Shown piece after piece: positions 7,659-15,151 of a stretch of 18,602 bases of DNA. The stretch spans positions 1-18,602 of the forward strand of contig CAYGTK010000062.1 in NCBI GenBank assembly GCA_964352775.1, written 5' to 3'. The notes beneath the pieces were generated by a model. The model had not been told where the DNA came from. It saw nothing but the letters and a program-made list of their open reading frames with translations, and searched no databases. Numbering within the stretch: position 1 is the stretch's first letter; every line of letters begins with the position of its first letter. The translations under genes and the position numbers were made by a program. This stretch comes from CAYGTK01 sp964352775 (GTDB lineage Bacteria; Bacteroidota; Bacteroidia; Chitinophagales; CAIOSU01).

Positions 7659-8800
7659 AAGCGTTCAGCGGCTCGTTTTAGATCATCATCTTCCTTTGCA
7701 AAACAAAAGCGCAAGGCTTTCGGGTCGGTATCGTGCTGATAGAACACAGAAATAGGTATAGCAGCTACGCCATGTTCTTTGGTCCAATTTTCTGCAACTA
7801 ACGTGTCAGGCTCATCCGTGATCTTTTCATAATTCAGCAACTGGAAATAAGACCCGCCAGCCTTCTCCCAAGTAAACCTAGAACCTTCTAAATGAGCTAA
7901 AAACAGATTGCGCTTGGCTTGGAATAACTGAGCCAGTTCGTTGAACGAAGGGCCTTGCTCCATGTAGTCTGCCAAAGCATATTGTACAGGGGTATTAACA
8001 GAGAATACCAAATACTGATGCACTTTTCTGAACTCTGCCATCAATTCTTTTGGTGCTACTACATAACCCGTCTTCCAGCCGGTAATATGATAAGCTTTTC
8101 CGAAAGAAAATATAGCCATGCTCTTTTCCACCAAGCCAGGATACTTTAAAACACTCTGATGCTCTGCTCCATCAAAAACAATAGCCTCGTAAACTTCATC
8201 GCTAAGTATAACAATATCTGTTCCAGCTACACATCTTTCCAGCTGCAGCATGTCTTCATCTGTCCAGAGTGTAGCGCTTGGATTATGAGGGGTGTTGATC
8301 AATATAGCTTTAGTTCTAACCGAACACGATCGTCGAACTTGCTCCCAATCTACCTTGAATTCAGGATACTCCAAAGGAATAACCTTGGGAATTCCTCCTG
8401 CCAACTCTATGGCTGGTATATAGCAGTCGTAAGCTGGGGTAAAAACCACTACCTCATCCCCTTCATGCACTAGCGCTGAAATGGCAGTGTATATCGCCTG
8501 AGTAGCTCCAGCGGTAATGGTTACTTCCGTTTCAGAGTCTATTACCACGCCATGCTGACCTGCTATCTTCTTTGCTATGGCCTCTCTCAAAGATGGCACA
8601 CCTGCCATAGGGGCATACTGGTTTTTCCCTTGATACATATGGTGGGAAACCAGCTCCTTTAACTTTACATCACAATCAAACCCTGGAAACCCTTGGGATA
8701 GATTTATTGCTCCATGCTCGTTAGCAAGGTCTGTCATTTTCGAGAAAATGGTAGTGCCTATTCTAGGCAACTTAGAGCGAATGCTTCCAGGAAAATGCAC
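7646..8800 (-). CDS. Methionine / glutamine-type aminotransferase (YbdL/KAT family)
   Basis: This PLP-dependent class I/II aminotransferase has 384 aa. It opens with a conserved block near LPRIGTTIF, then INLSQGFPGFD (32-42), INTPHNPSATLW with Asn173, ILSDEVYE with Asp201 and Tyr204, SFGKAYHITGWKTGY with Schiff-base Lys235, and LRFCFAKED with the substrate-carboxylate Arg364. This pattern fits kynurenine / glutamine transaminase K-like enzymes that aminate the keto acid of methionine using glutamine. The directly downstream omega-amidase strengthens that reading. The start appears to be GTG at 8800: the in-frame upstream codons reach a stop within five codons and contain no ATG, and the next ATG (residue 22) would delete conserved sequence. 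The stop of the upstream guanylyltransferase gene is only 2 bp away, consistent with one transcript. Confidence 0.92.
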   Translation of the reverse strand: MHFPGSIRSKLPRIGTTIFSKMTDLANEHGAINLSQGFPGFDCDVKLKELVSHHMYQGKNQYAPMAGVPSLREAIAKKIAGQHGVVIDSETEVTITAGATQAIYTAISALVHEGDEVVVFTPAYDCYIPAIELAGGIPKVIPLEYPEFKVDWEQVRRSCSVRTKAILINTPHNPSATLWTDEDMLQLERCVAGTDIVILSDEVYEAIVFDGAEHQSVLKYPGLVEKSMAIFSFGKAYHITGWKTGYVVAPKELMAEFRKVHQYLVFSVNTPVQYALADYMEQGPSFNELAQLFQAKRNLFLAHLEGSRFTWEKAGGSYFQLLNYEKITDEPDTLVAENWTKEHGVAAIPISVFYQHDTDPKALRFCFAKEDDDLKRAAERLCKI

Positions 8801-8802
8801 TT

Positions 8803-9891
8803 CTAAACGTACTTATCGCCTTTGTTCTTTTTCACATCGGCGGTGTATTGTTTTATATGCTGTTCGTTCTCTCGTTTGCAGATGAGTAGTACATCATCCG
8901 TATCTATCACACAGTAGCTGTTCAGGCCTTGTAGCACTACTAATTTACCATTGGGTGCCATTACCATGTTATTGGCGGCATCTACCACCATCACATCTTT
9001 TCCCGAAACGGCATTACCCAAATAATCTTTTTCGTAATGCTGATATAACGACTCCCATGTACCAAGGTCAGACCAACCGAATTCGGACGGTATTACGTAA
9101 ACATTATTGGCCTTCTCCATTATCCCATAATCAATAGAGATATTGGTGCAATGCGTATAGGCTTTGTTAATAAATGCTTGCTCTTCAGAAGTGTTATACT
9201 TCTCTTCACCCTCTGTAAAAATATCGTGCACCTCTGAAAGATGATTTTCAAAGGCTTTCATGATAGTTTTTACATGCCAAATGAAAATACCTGAGTTCCA
9301 CAAGAAATCGCCGCTATTGATAAATTGCTTTGCTATTTCTAAAGTTGGTTTTTCTGTAAAGGTCTTCACCTTTTTTGCATCATTCGCATTACCGCTTTCT
9401 AAGTATTGGATGTAGCCATAGCCAGTATCTGGGCGAGTAGGTATTATACCCAAAGTGAGAAGGCTTTCTTCTTTTGACACAATGTCTAAACCTTTGCCAA
9501 TAACATCTTGAAACCCTGCAGCATCCATTACTAGATGGTCAGATGGGGCTACTACTAATGACGCATTTGGGTTTAGCGCATTTATTTTGTGAGCAGCATA
9601 AGCCACACATGGCGCCGTATTACGGCGAAGCGGTTCGCGAAGTATCTGATTATCAGTGATCTTCGGTAACTGCTCTTTCACTAATCCAGCATAAGCATCG
9701 TTAGTAACGATGAGAATGTTCTCTTCTGGCACAATTTGTGCGAACCTATCGTAGGTCATTTGAAGTAAGGAGCGACCTAGCCCCAAAATGTCTAAAAACT
9801 GCTTGGGTAATGCTGTGCGGCTTTTAGGCCAGAACCTACTGCCTATACCGCCTGCCATAATGGCTACATAGTGATCTTCTTGCTTCTTCAT
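8803..9891 (-). CDS. manC: Mannose-1-phosphate guanylyltransferase
   Basis: This enzyme makes GDP-mannose from mannose 1-phosphate and GTP for cell-surface polysaccharides and glycoproteins. The N-terminal signature is VAIMAGGIGSRFWPKSR followed by LPKQFLDI (residues 9-35). Later motifs are REPLRRNTAP, APSDHL (115-120), TGYGYI, FTEKP (178-182), FLWNSGIFIW and EFGWSDLGTW (270-279). At 362 aa it has only the transferase domain and its short beta-helix tail; the phosphomannose isomerase domain of bifunctional ManC/AlgA proteins (about 480 aa) is absent. It is the first gene of the five-gene minus-strand cluster. I found no convincing promoter box in the 157 bp it shares with the divergent recQ. 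It may work with the glycosyltransferase at 13471, but that is only proximity. Confidence 0.94.
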   Translation of the reverse strand: MKKQEDHYVAIMAGGIGSRFWPKSRTALPKQFLDILGLGRSLLQMTYDRFAQIVPEENILIVTNDAYAGLVKEQLPKITDNQILREPLRRNTAPCVAYAAHKINALNPNASLVVAPSDHLVMDAAGFQDVIGKGLDIVSKEESLLTLGIIPTRPDTGYGYIQYLESGNANDAKKVKTFTEKPTLEIAKQFINSGDFLWNSGIFIWHVKTIMKAFENHLSEVHDIFTEGEEKYNTSEEQAFINKAYTHCTNISIDYGIMEKANNVYVIPSEFGWSDLGTWESLYQHYEKDYLGNAVSGKDVMVVDAANNMVMAPNGKLVVLQGLNSYCVIDTDDVLLICKRENEQHIKQYTADVKKNKGDKYV

Positions 9892-10048
9892 TGGATAAAT
9901 AAATGAGTGTTGTGTACGTTTTATTAGCCTATTTATGGTATATTCATATTAAGGATGTTGCGAAAAACAAGCATCGAAAAATTATATCCATCGACCACTT
10001 ATTTGCGTTCGCAAGTTTGCAGAAATTTAGCATTAAACCAAACTCTTA

Positions 10049-12259
10049 ATGGAACAAGACGCGCATGTGATAGAGCGTTTATCGCTTAATGAAGGCCTGA
10101 AACGCTATTTTGGTTTCAACGGCTTCAAAGGAGAACAANNNNNNNNNNGAACGGATACGTTCGTTATTATGCCTACTGGAGGAGGAAAATCTCTGTGCTA
10201 TCAATTGCCGGCTATTCTTAGTGAAGGCACGGCCATAGTTATCTCTCCACTTATAGCCTTAATGAAGAATCAGGTGGACTTGGTTCGCTCTTATAGCAGT
10301 AATGATGATATTGCTCACTTTTTAAACTCATCGCTTACCAAAGCGCAGATGAAAGAAGTAAAAGAGGCTTTAGTAGCCGGGAAGACAAAATTGCTATACA
10401 TAGCGCCTGAAACCCTTACCAAGCCTGCCAATCTAGAGTTTTTTCAAAAGCTGAATATTTCTTTTGTAGCAGTGGATGAAGCTCATTGTATTTCTGAATG
10501 GGGACACGACTTTAGACCTGAATACAGAAAGATAAAGAGCATGATAAGCATGCTGGGGGGTAATACTCCCGTTATTGCGCTTACCGCTACTGCCACGCCT
10601 AAGGTGAAGGAGGACATCATTAAGAACCTTGCCCTGGAAAAACCTGCTTTGTTCCAATCTTCATTTAACAGAGATAATCTGTTTTACGAGGTACGACCAA
10701 AAGGTAAAAAAGGTATGGCCGAAAAGCAGATCATTCAATACATAAAAAAGAATGAAGGCAAGTCGGGCATTATCTATGTGCTGAGCAGAAAAAGCACCGA
10801 GGAAATAGCTAACCTGTTAAGCATCAACGGTATTAAAGCGGCTCCTTACCATGCGGGGTTAGACGCTGGATTGCGAGCACGCACACAGGATAATTTCTTG
10901 AAAGAGGATGTGGACGTAATTGTTGCAACTATTGCATTCGGAATGGGAATTGACAAACCCGATGTGCGTTTTGTGATACACTTTGATATGCCAAAAAGCA
11001 TTGAGAACTACTACCAAGAGACTGGTCGCGCTGGTCGCGATGGCTTAGAGGGAGTTTGTATCGCCTTTTACAGTCACAAGGATGTGCAAAAACTGGAGAA
11101 ATTCTTAAAAGATAAACCACTTGCTGAACGCGAAATGGGCTATCAGCTACTGAATGAAATGGTAGCTTACTGCGAGACCTCAGTAAACAGAAGAAAATTC
11201 TTGCTTCACTATTTTGGTGAAGAATTTGACGAAATAAATGGACCTGGGGCTAAAATGTGTGATAATTCACGCGACCCTAAACCTAAGTTGGAGGCTAAAG
11301 AAGATGCAAAACTCGCCTTGCTTACTGTTCAACTTGCCAAAGGAAATACAGGCATACCTACTACGGTAACCATTTTGATGGGACGCAAGAACCAGTTGAT
11401 CAATAACCTTCGCTTTGACAAGCTAGCCACCTACGGAAAGGGTTCTGGCAAAGATGAGGTGTATTGGAACTCAATCATCCGACAAGCAATGCTAGAAGGG
11501 TTTTTGGATAGAGAGATAGAGGAGTATGGTAATCTGAAGATCACCGAGAGAGGAGAGGCATTTATTGGCAAGCCAACTAAGTTTGAAGTGGTGATGAACC
11601 ACAACTTTGTAGAAGAAGCAGACGAAATGGAGATAAGCTCTAATACCAAAGGCGGTGCGCTTGACCAGAAATTGCTTGGGATGTTGAAAGATGTTCGTAA
11701 GCAAGTGGCTAAACAGAAAGACCTTCCTCCTTACGTGGTTTTCATGGAAAACTCGTTAGAGGATATGGCTACGCAATATCCGATAACCACAGAGGAACTG
11801 TCGAATATTTCAGGAGTAAGTAAAAGTAAGGCTATTAAGTTCGGACAGGCCTTTATTGAAGTAATAGGTCAGTATGTAGAAGATAACGACATTGAACGAC
11901 CAAATGATATTGTGGTGCGCTCATTAGTCAACAAGTCTGGTAACAAGGTAGCTATCATCCAGAATATTGATAAGAAGATACCACTGGATGATATTGCAGA
12001 CAATCTCGGGCTTAAAATGTCGGAGTTATTGCATGAACTGGAAACGATAATCACTTCTGGAACAAAACTGGATATTCAATACCATTTAGATGAGGTGATG
12101 GATGAATATCAGCAGGAAGATATTTTCGAGTACTTTATGGAGTCGGAAACGCCTGACCTTAATGAAGCATGCAACATCTTAAATGAAGATGGCCTAGATG
12201 TAGAACCAGAAGAAGTTCAGCTAATACGCATTAAGTTCTTCTCTGAAAAAGCGAATTAA
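10049..12259 (+). CDS. recQ: ATP-dependent DNA helicase RecQ, with assembly gap and degenerate zinc site
   Basis: This superfamily 2 DNA helicase unwinds 3' to 5' in recombination and fork repair. Numbering includes the gap placeholder. Motifs: PTGGGKS (Walker A, Lys47), ISPLIALMKNQV, DEAHCISEWGHDF (Asp143), ALTATATP, YVLSRKSTEEIA, ATIAFGMGIDKPDVRF and QETGRAGRDG (from 323). A RecQ C-terminal winged-helix region, an HRDC domain (about 540-618) and a C-terminal helix-turn-helix segment (about 635-730) follow. Ten Ns at 10139-10148 fall between GEQ and the Walker A motif; compared with E. coli RecQ about six more codons should be present, so the gene is probably intact in the organism. The four zinc-binding cysteines of RecQ correspond here to Asn380, Ala401, Cys404 and Ser407, so the site is largely lost. 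The stop overlaps the convergent gene by TTAA. Confidence 0.95.
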   Translation: MEQDAHVIERLSLNEGLKRYFGFNGFKGEQXXXXTDTFVIMPTGGGKSLCYQLPAILSEGTAIVISPLIALMKNQVDLVRSYSSNDDIAHFLNSSLTKAQMKEVKEALVAGKTKLLYIAPETLTKPANLEFFQKLNISFVAVDEAHCISEWGHDFRPEYRKIKSMISMLGGNTPVIALTATATPKVKEDIIKNLALEKPALFQSSFNRDNLFYEVRPKGKKGMAEKQIIQYIKKNEGKSGIIYVLSRKSTEEIANLLSINGIKAAPYHAGLDAGLRARTQDNFLKEDVDVIVATIAFGMGIDKPDVRFVIHFDMPKSIENYYQETGRAGRDGLEGVCIAFYSHKDVQKLEKFLKDKPLAEREMGYQLLNEMVAYCETSVNRRKFLLHYFGEEFDEINGPGAKMCDNSRDPKPKLEAKEDAKLALLTVQLAKGNTGIPTTVTILMGRKNQLINNLRFDKLATYGKGSGKDEVYWNSIIRQAMLEGFLDREIEEYGNLKITERGEAFIGKPTKFEVVMNHNFVEEADEMEISSNTKGGALDQKLLGMLKDVRKQVAKQKDLPPYVVFMENSLEDMATQYPITTEELSNISGVSKSKAIKFGQAFIEVIGQYVEDNDIERPNDIVVRSLVNKSGNKVAIIQNIDKKIPLDDIADNLGLKMSELLHELETIITSGTKLDIQYHLDEVMDEYQQEDIFEYFMESETPDLNEACNILNEDGLDVEPEEVQLIRIKFFSEKAN
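10139..10148. other. Assembly gap (10 N)
   Basis: Ten undetermined bases inside recQ, between codons for GEQ and xTDTFVIMPTGGGKS. The RecQ family has about 11 residues between the Gln and the Asp here, but the given sequence allows five. The reading frame survives only because the placeholder has a length compatible with it; a true gap near 28 bases would restore the family spacing. Confidence 0.95.
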
Positions 12260-12861
12260 TAGGGAGATGTTCTTTGGCGAGTTGGATTAGTCCCTCTTCT
12301 TACTAAGTATAGCCCTATATCCTTTATATACACATACGTTTCAATTTCTGAAGCTTCGCCTGCTTTTGGTTTACGTTTTACCACTAATGCATCTACCGTT
12401 GTGTAGTTATCTGTATGAAAGGTATCTATTCTAGCTACCTCGTAATCCCATTTTTGATTGGTAAAATCAGGGTCCGCTTCTGTCCAAATCTCTTTCACGG
12501 TACTATCTTGAGGATAAACCACCATTAACGCGTTCTTTTTTCGGAAGCGCTCTTTCTCTACATACCCTAACAAACGATATTCCGTATCTGTAATTCGCAC
12601 CCGATGGGTATACATGTATTTTTCAGCACCTTCAGCAATAGAGTGGTATTCTAAGTTGTAAGTAGAATCATTTATAGCGATCCATTTTACTCGTACAGGT
12701 TGCCGCTGGGAGTAGTTAATGAACAGGTGGTCCACTTCTGAGTCTTCAGGAATGATGTAATCTCTAAGGGTCACCTTTTTTTCTTTCTCTTCTTCATCAG
12801 TAGTTTGAGCAAATAGAGAAAGTCCTGATAAAAGCATCAATAGTAGCAGTGTGTAACGCAT
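12256..12861 (-). CDS. Secreted protein of unknown function, 201 aa
   Basis: I do not recognise the family. The ATG at 12861 is the best start because it is followed at once by a signal peptide: MRYTLLLLMLLSGLSLFA, then cleavage before Gln19. An upstream ATG at 12960 in the same frame would put 33 charged, non-conserved residues before the signal and run into the methyltransferase gene. The mature part is acidic near its start (DEEEKEKK), then beta-rich with many Tyr, Thr and Val and no cysteine or obvious catalytic motif, ending in a basic tail. The stretch TYVYIKDIGLYLVRRG resembles the last strands of a beta-sheet domain. It is probably periplasmic or outer-membrane associated. The gene lies 61 bp after the methyltransferase gene and converges on recQ with a four-base overlap. 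Confidence 0.8.
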   Translation of the reverse strand: MRYTLLLLMLLSGLSLFAQTTDEEEKEKKVTLRDYIIPEDSEVDHLFINYSQRQPVRVKWIAINDSTYNLEYHSIAEGAEKYMYTHRVRITDTEYRLLGYVEKERFRKKNALMVVYPQDSTVKEIWTEADPDFTNQKWDYEVARIDTFHTDNYTTVDALVVKRKPKAGEASEIETYVYIKDIGLYLVRRGTNPTRQRTSPY

Positions 12862-12922
12862 TGTAGCAATTTTTGCCAAGCTAATTAAAATTGGCTGTGA
12901 AGTAAAGTATTGTTGCAACACT

Positions 12923-13414
12923 TTAAGCAAAAAGCGTGCCTTGATGTGCGTCTTGCTCATGTTCTAATAGCCACTTCTTCCGCCAGAGTCCTCCAGCATA
13001 TCCCGTTAAACTTCCATCGCTACCTATAATTCGGTGACAGGGTATAACTATAGCAAAAGGGTTTCTAGCATTAGCATTGGCTACCGCACGAATACTTTTT
13101 TCATCTCCCAATTGGCGCGCTAAGTCAAGATAAGACATGGTTTTACTAAATGGCAGGTTCTTTAATGTTATCCAAACTTTTTGTTGATGATCGGTACCAT
13201 TGCTTATCGCTAAGGGAAGGTCAAACTGATCTAATTCTCTGTCAAAATAGGATTGCAATTGCTTAGCAGCGCTTTCTAATAATGGATGACCATTCTCCTT
13301 TTCCTCTATTTCTCCATCTAAAAACTTGATGTCCAGTATCCGTTTACCATCGCTTCCGATATACACCGTGCCTAGTGGGGTGGCCAGTAATTTCACAAAG
13401 CGTTCTGAAGCCAT
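12923..13414 (-). CDS. ogt: Methylated-DNA--protein-cysteine methyltransferase
   Basis: This suicide repair protein takes the methyl group from O6-methylguanine (and O4-methylthymine) onto its own cysteine. The acceptor Cys126 is in the diagnostic PCHRIIG motif; it is preceded by RAVANANARNPF, carrying the recognition-helix arginine and the Asn hinge region, and followed by TGYAGGLWRKKWLL. Residues 1-70 form the less conserved N-terminal ribonuclease-like domain (TPLGTVYIGSDG). I chose the ATG at 13414, giving 163 aa, the usual length. The longer reading from 13546 adds 44 residues that overlap the divergent glycosyltransferase gene and do not resemble the family. It may be transcribed with the secreted protein gene downstream. 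It lacks an AraC-type Ada domain, so it is a repair enzyme and not the adaptive-response regulator. Confidence 0.93.
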   Translation of the reverse strand: MASERFVKLLATPLGTVYIGSDGKRILDIKFLDGEIEEKENGHPLLESAAKQLQSYFDRELDQFDLPLAISNGTDHQQKVWITLKNLPFSKTMSYLDLARQLGDEKSIRAVANANARNPFAIVIPCHRIIGSDGSLTGYAGGLWRKKWLLEHEQDAHQGTLFA

Positions 13415-13447
13415 AGGCGTTAAATATAGGAGTATTAACGTTCTATG

Positions 13448-13455
13448 TATTTTTG
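13448..13455 (+). promoter_or_regulatory. Bacteroidota -7 promoter box for the glycosyltransferase gene
   Basis: TATTTTTG is an exact TAnnTTTG match that ends 15 nt before the TTG start proposed at 13471. It contains the alternative TTG start at 13453. A promoter here would place transcription initiation beyond 13453 and so favours the later start. No clear -33 element is visible. Confidence 0.4.
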
Positions 13456-13470
13456 GAGAAAATTGCACGC

Positions 13471-14595
13471 TTGAAAATTGCCGTAAATACCCGCTTACTA
13501 CAAAAGGACAAGTTAGAGGGTATTGGCTGGTACACCTACCAAACACTCAAGCGAATTACCGAGCAACATCCCGAACACGAGTTCTATTTTTTCTTCGATA
13601 GACCTTTTGATGTTGAATTTGTTTTCAGCGATAACGTAACGCCCATTCAGATAGGTCCACCAACAAGGCATCCCATATTAATATGGTATTGGTTCGAGTT
13701 CGCCTTACCTAATTTACTGAAACGATTGAAAATAGACCTCTTCCTTTCGCAAGATGGCTTTTGTAGCTTAAGGGCCGAAACTAAGCAGGTGCTAGTAGTT
13801 CACGACCTCGCTTTCGTTCATTATCCTGAGCACTTACCGCGTACGTACCATTGGTTTTATAATTATTACACACCAAAGTTGGTGGAACGAGCGGATAGAA
13901 TTGTTACGGTTTCAGCATATACCAAAGGCGATATTCAGCAGCAGTATGGAATTTCAGCAGATAAAATTGATATAAGCCCTAATGGTTGCAACCCCTCCTT
14001 TTTAGCGGTTTCAGATAAGGATATTCAAGCGGCGAAAGGCAAACATGGAGTAAAGGCCGACTACTTTATTTACGTAGGCTCCTTACATCCAAGAAAAAAC
14101 ATCGCCCGCCTTCTTCAGGCATTTGATGAATTCCGAGCACAGCGAGAAGGACATACGCAATTGGTCTTAATTGGCCGAAAGGCTTGGAAAACAGGAGAAA
14201 TACAAAACACACTAAACACCATGAAGCATCGGGAAGATGTGATTATGCCTGGACATTTAGCAGCAACAGAGTTGTCTGGTTTGGTAAAAGGAGCAAAGGC
14301 GATGGTGTATGTTTCCTTGTTTGAGGGTTTCGGTATACCAATTTTGGAAGCTATGTACGCTGACATCCCCGTTATTACCTCCAATGTAAGTTCCATGCCC
14401 GAAGTAGCTGGCGATGCAGCAATTCTGGTTGACCCGCTTTCCGTTAATAATATTGCTGATGGCTTACTGCAAATACACGACCACCCTGAGTTACGTGAGC
14501 AGTTAATAGAAAAAGGAAAGGCTCAACGAGCAAAATTCAGTTGGGATAGAACCGCTGAGCTTCTGTGGCAGAGTATTGAAAAAGTACTGGCTTAA
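13471..14595 (+). CDS. Glycosyltransferase, GT4 family (GT-B fold)
   Basis: This retaining glycosyltransferase of 374 aa probably adds a sugar to a surface polysaccharide or lipid-linked glycan at the cytoplasmic face of the membrane. The N-terminal half has the typical open MKIAVNTRLL and GIGWYTYQTL. The C-terminal nucleotide-sugar domain has YVGSLHPRKNIARLL (201-215), PGHLAATEL and the E-x7-E signature in SLFEGFGIPILEAM (Glu285, Glu293), then VITSNVSSMPEVAGDAA. No ATG is available at the N-terminus. TTG at 13471 gives the usual MKIAVNTR start and fits the promoter box at 13448-13455; TTG at 13453 would add six residues. The donor sugar cannot be told. GDP-mannose from the nearby manC product is one candidate. 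The stop overlaps the toxin gene by TTAA. Confidence 0.9.
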   Translation: MKIAVNTRLLQKDKLEGIGWYTYQTLKRITEQHPEHEFYFFFDRPFDVEFVFSDNVTPIQIGPPTRHPILIWYWFEFALPNLLKRLKIDLFLSQDGFCSLRAETKQVLVVHDLAFVHYPEHLPRTYHWFYNYYTPKLVERADRIVTVSAYTKGDIQQQYGISADKIDISPNGCNPSFLAVSDKDIQAAKGKHGVKADYFIYVGSLHPRKNIARLLQAFDEFRAQREGHTQLVLIGRKAWKTGEIQNTLNTMKHREDVIMPGHLAATELSGLVKGAKAMVYVSLFEGFGIPILEAMYADIPVITSNVSSMPEVAGDAAILVDPLSVNNIADGLLQIHDHPELREQLIEKGKAQRAKFSWDRTAELLWQSIEKVLA

Positions 14596-14885
14596 AACTC
14601 TGGGTCTAGGCGAATGGGATATACGGTGTCAATGTATACCAACTTATCATCTGTATGATAAACAATTTTGTAATCGCCCGAAATAATGAACTTATAGGGA
14701 AAGTGCGGCCGAACAGCACTTTGCTTAACGCCAGACTCTGGAAATAATCCCAGTTGCATTTCGGTACTCAATATTCGTTTAACTGCTTGCATTGCTTTTG
14801 CATGCGAGTAGCGGCTGATCTTGTGATAGATCGTCTTCAATTGATCTTGGGCCTGATCGGTCCAAAGTACAGTAAGTCGTTCCAT
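14592..14885 (-). CDS. ParE/RelE superfamily toxin
   Basis: This 97-aa protein has the small alpha/beta layout of the ParE/RelE superfamily: an N-terminal strand (RLTVLWTDQA), two helices (about 11-42), then FPESG, and the C-terminal sheet KFIISGDYKIVYHTDDKLVYIDTVYP. The final IRLDPEF resembles the family's usual Rxx-P tail. ParE members poison DNA gyrase, while RelE members cleave mRNA on the ribosome; the sequence does not decide between them, though the DYKIVYHT block is more ParE-like. The antitoxin gene lies 6 bp upstream on the same strand, the standard order. Its stop overlaps that of the convergent glycosyltransferase gene. Toxicity is inferred from the family. Confidence 0.85.
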   Translation of the reverse strand: MERLTVLWTDQAQDQLKTIYHKISRYSHAKAMQAVKRILSTEMQLGLFPESGVKQSAVRPHFPYKFIISGDYKIVYHTDDKLVYIDTVYPIRLDPEF

Positions 14886-14891
14886 AGGCCT

Positions 14892-15131
14892 CTATTTCGG
14901 GGGGTTAAATAATTCCCAAACGGCTTTGGTAGAGCAAACTTTATCATGTTTTAGGTTATCGGCAGCGGTATCTAGTTGTGCCTGTAGATCGGTAGTAGAT
15001 AGTTTTTCAGGGTGCGTGTCTTCAGAAATAGGCGCGTCAGCTAGCAACTCTTCTACTTGATGTAACAAGCTATCGTCTGATAACCCGAGTACTGTTTGAA
15101 TGATCGCTAATTTTCTTCCCTGCAATGCCAT
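14892..15131 (-). CDS. Probable antitoxin partner of the ParE/RelE-like toxin
   Basis: This is a small acidic protein of 79 aa, directly upstream of the toxin gene with a 6-bp spacer. Residues 6-30 (RKLAIIQTVLGLSDDSLLHQVEELL) form a predicted helical start of a type I recall from Bacteroidota antitoxins. The middle is flexible and acidic (DAPISEDTHPEK), and the C-terminus (KAVWELFNPPK) may be the toxin-binding part. No standard ribbon-helix-helix or helix-turn-helix is obvious, so I cannot say whether it binds DNA itself. The role is inferred mainly from position and size. An imperfect 12-base palindrome 20 bp upstream is a candidate operator for autoregulation. Confidence 0.75.
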   Translation of the reverse strand: MALQGRKLAIIQTVLGLSDDSLLHQVEELLADAPISEDTHPEKLSTTDLQAQLDTAADNLKHDKVCSTKAVWELFNPPK

Positions 15132-15151
15132 ATTTCACTGATCTACTTAAA

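Noticed and set aside
10003..10014. TTGCG-TT-CGCAA inverted repeat before recQ as an operator or hairpin
   Set aside because: The arms are 5 bp with a 2-base centre, too short for a stable hairpin, with no second site or known regulator motif.
12911..12920. Perfect 10-base palindrome TGTTGCAACA near the methyltransferase stop
   Set aside because: Perfect 10-base palindromes are expected many times by chance in a window this size. It is not at a promoter and has no partner copy.
12862..12960. N-terminal extension of the secreted protein from an ATG at 12960
   Set aside because: It would put 33 residues before a clear signal peptide and overlap the end of the methyltransferase gene.
13415..13546. 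N-terminal extension of the methyltransferase from an ATG at 13546
   Set aside because: The 44 extra residues do not resemble the family and overlap the divergent glycosyltransferase. The ATG at 13414 gives the usual length.
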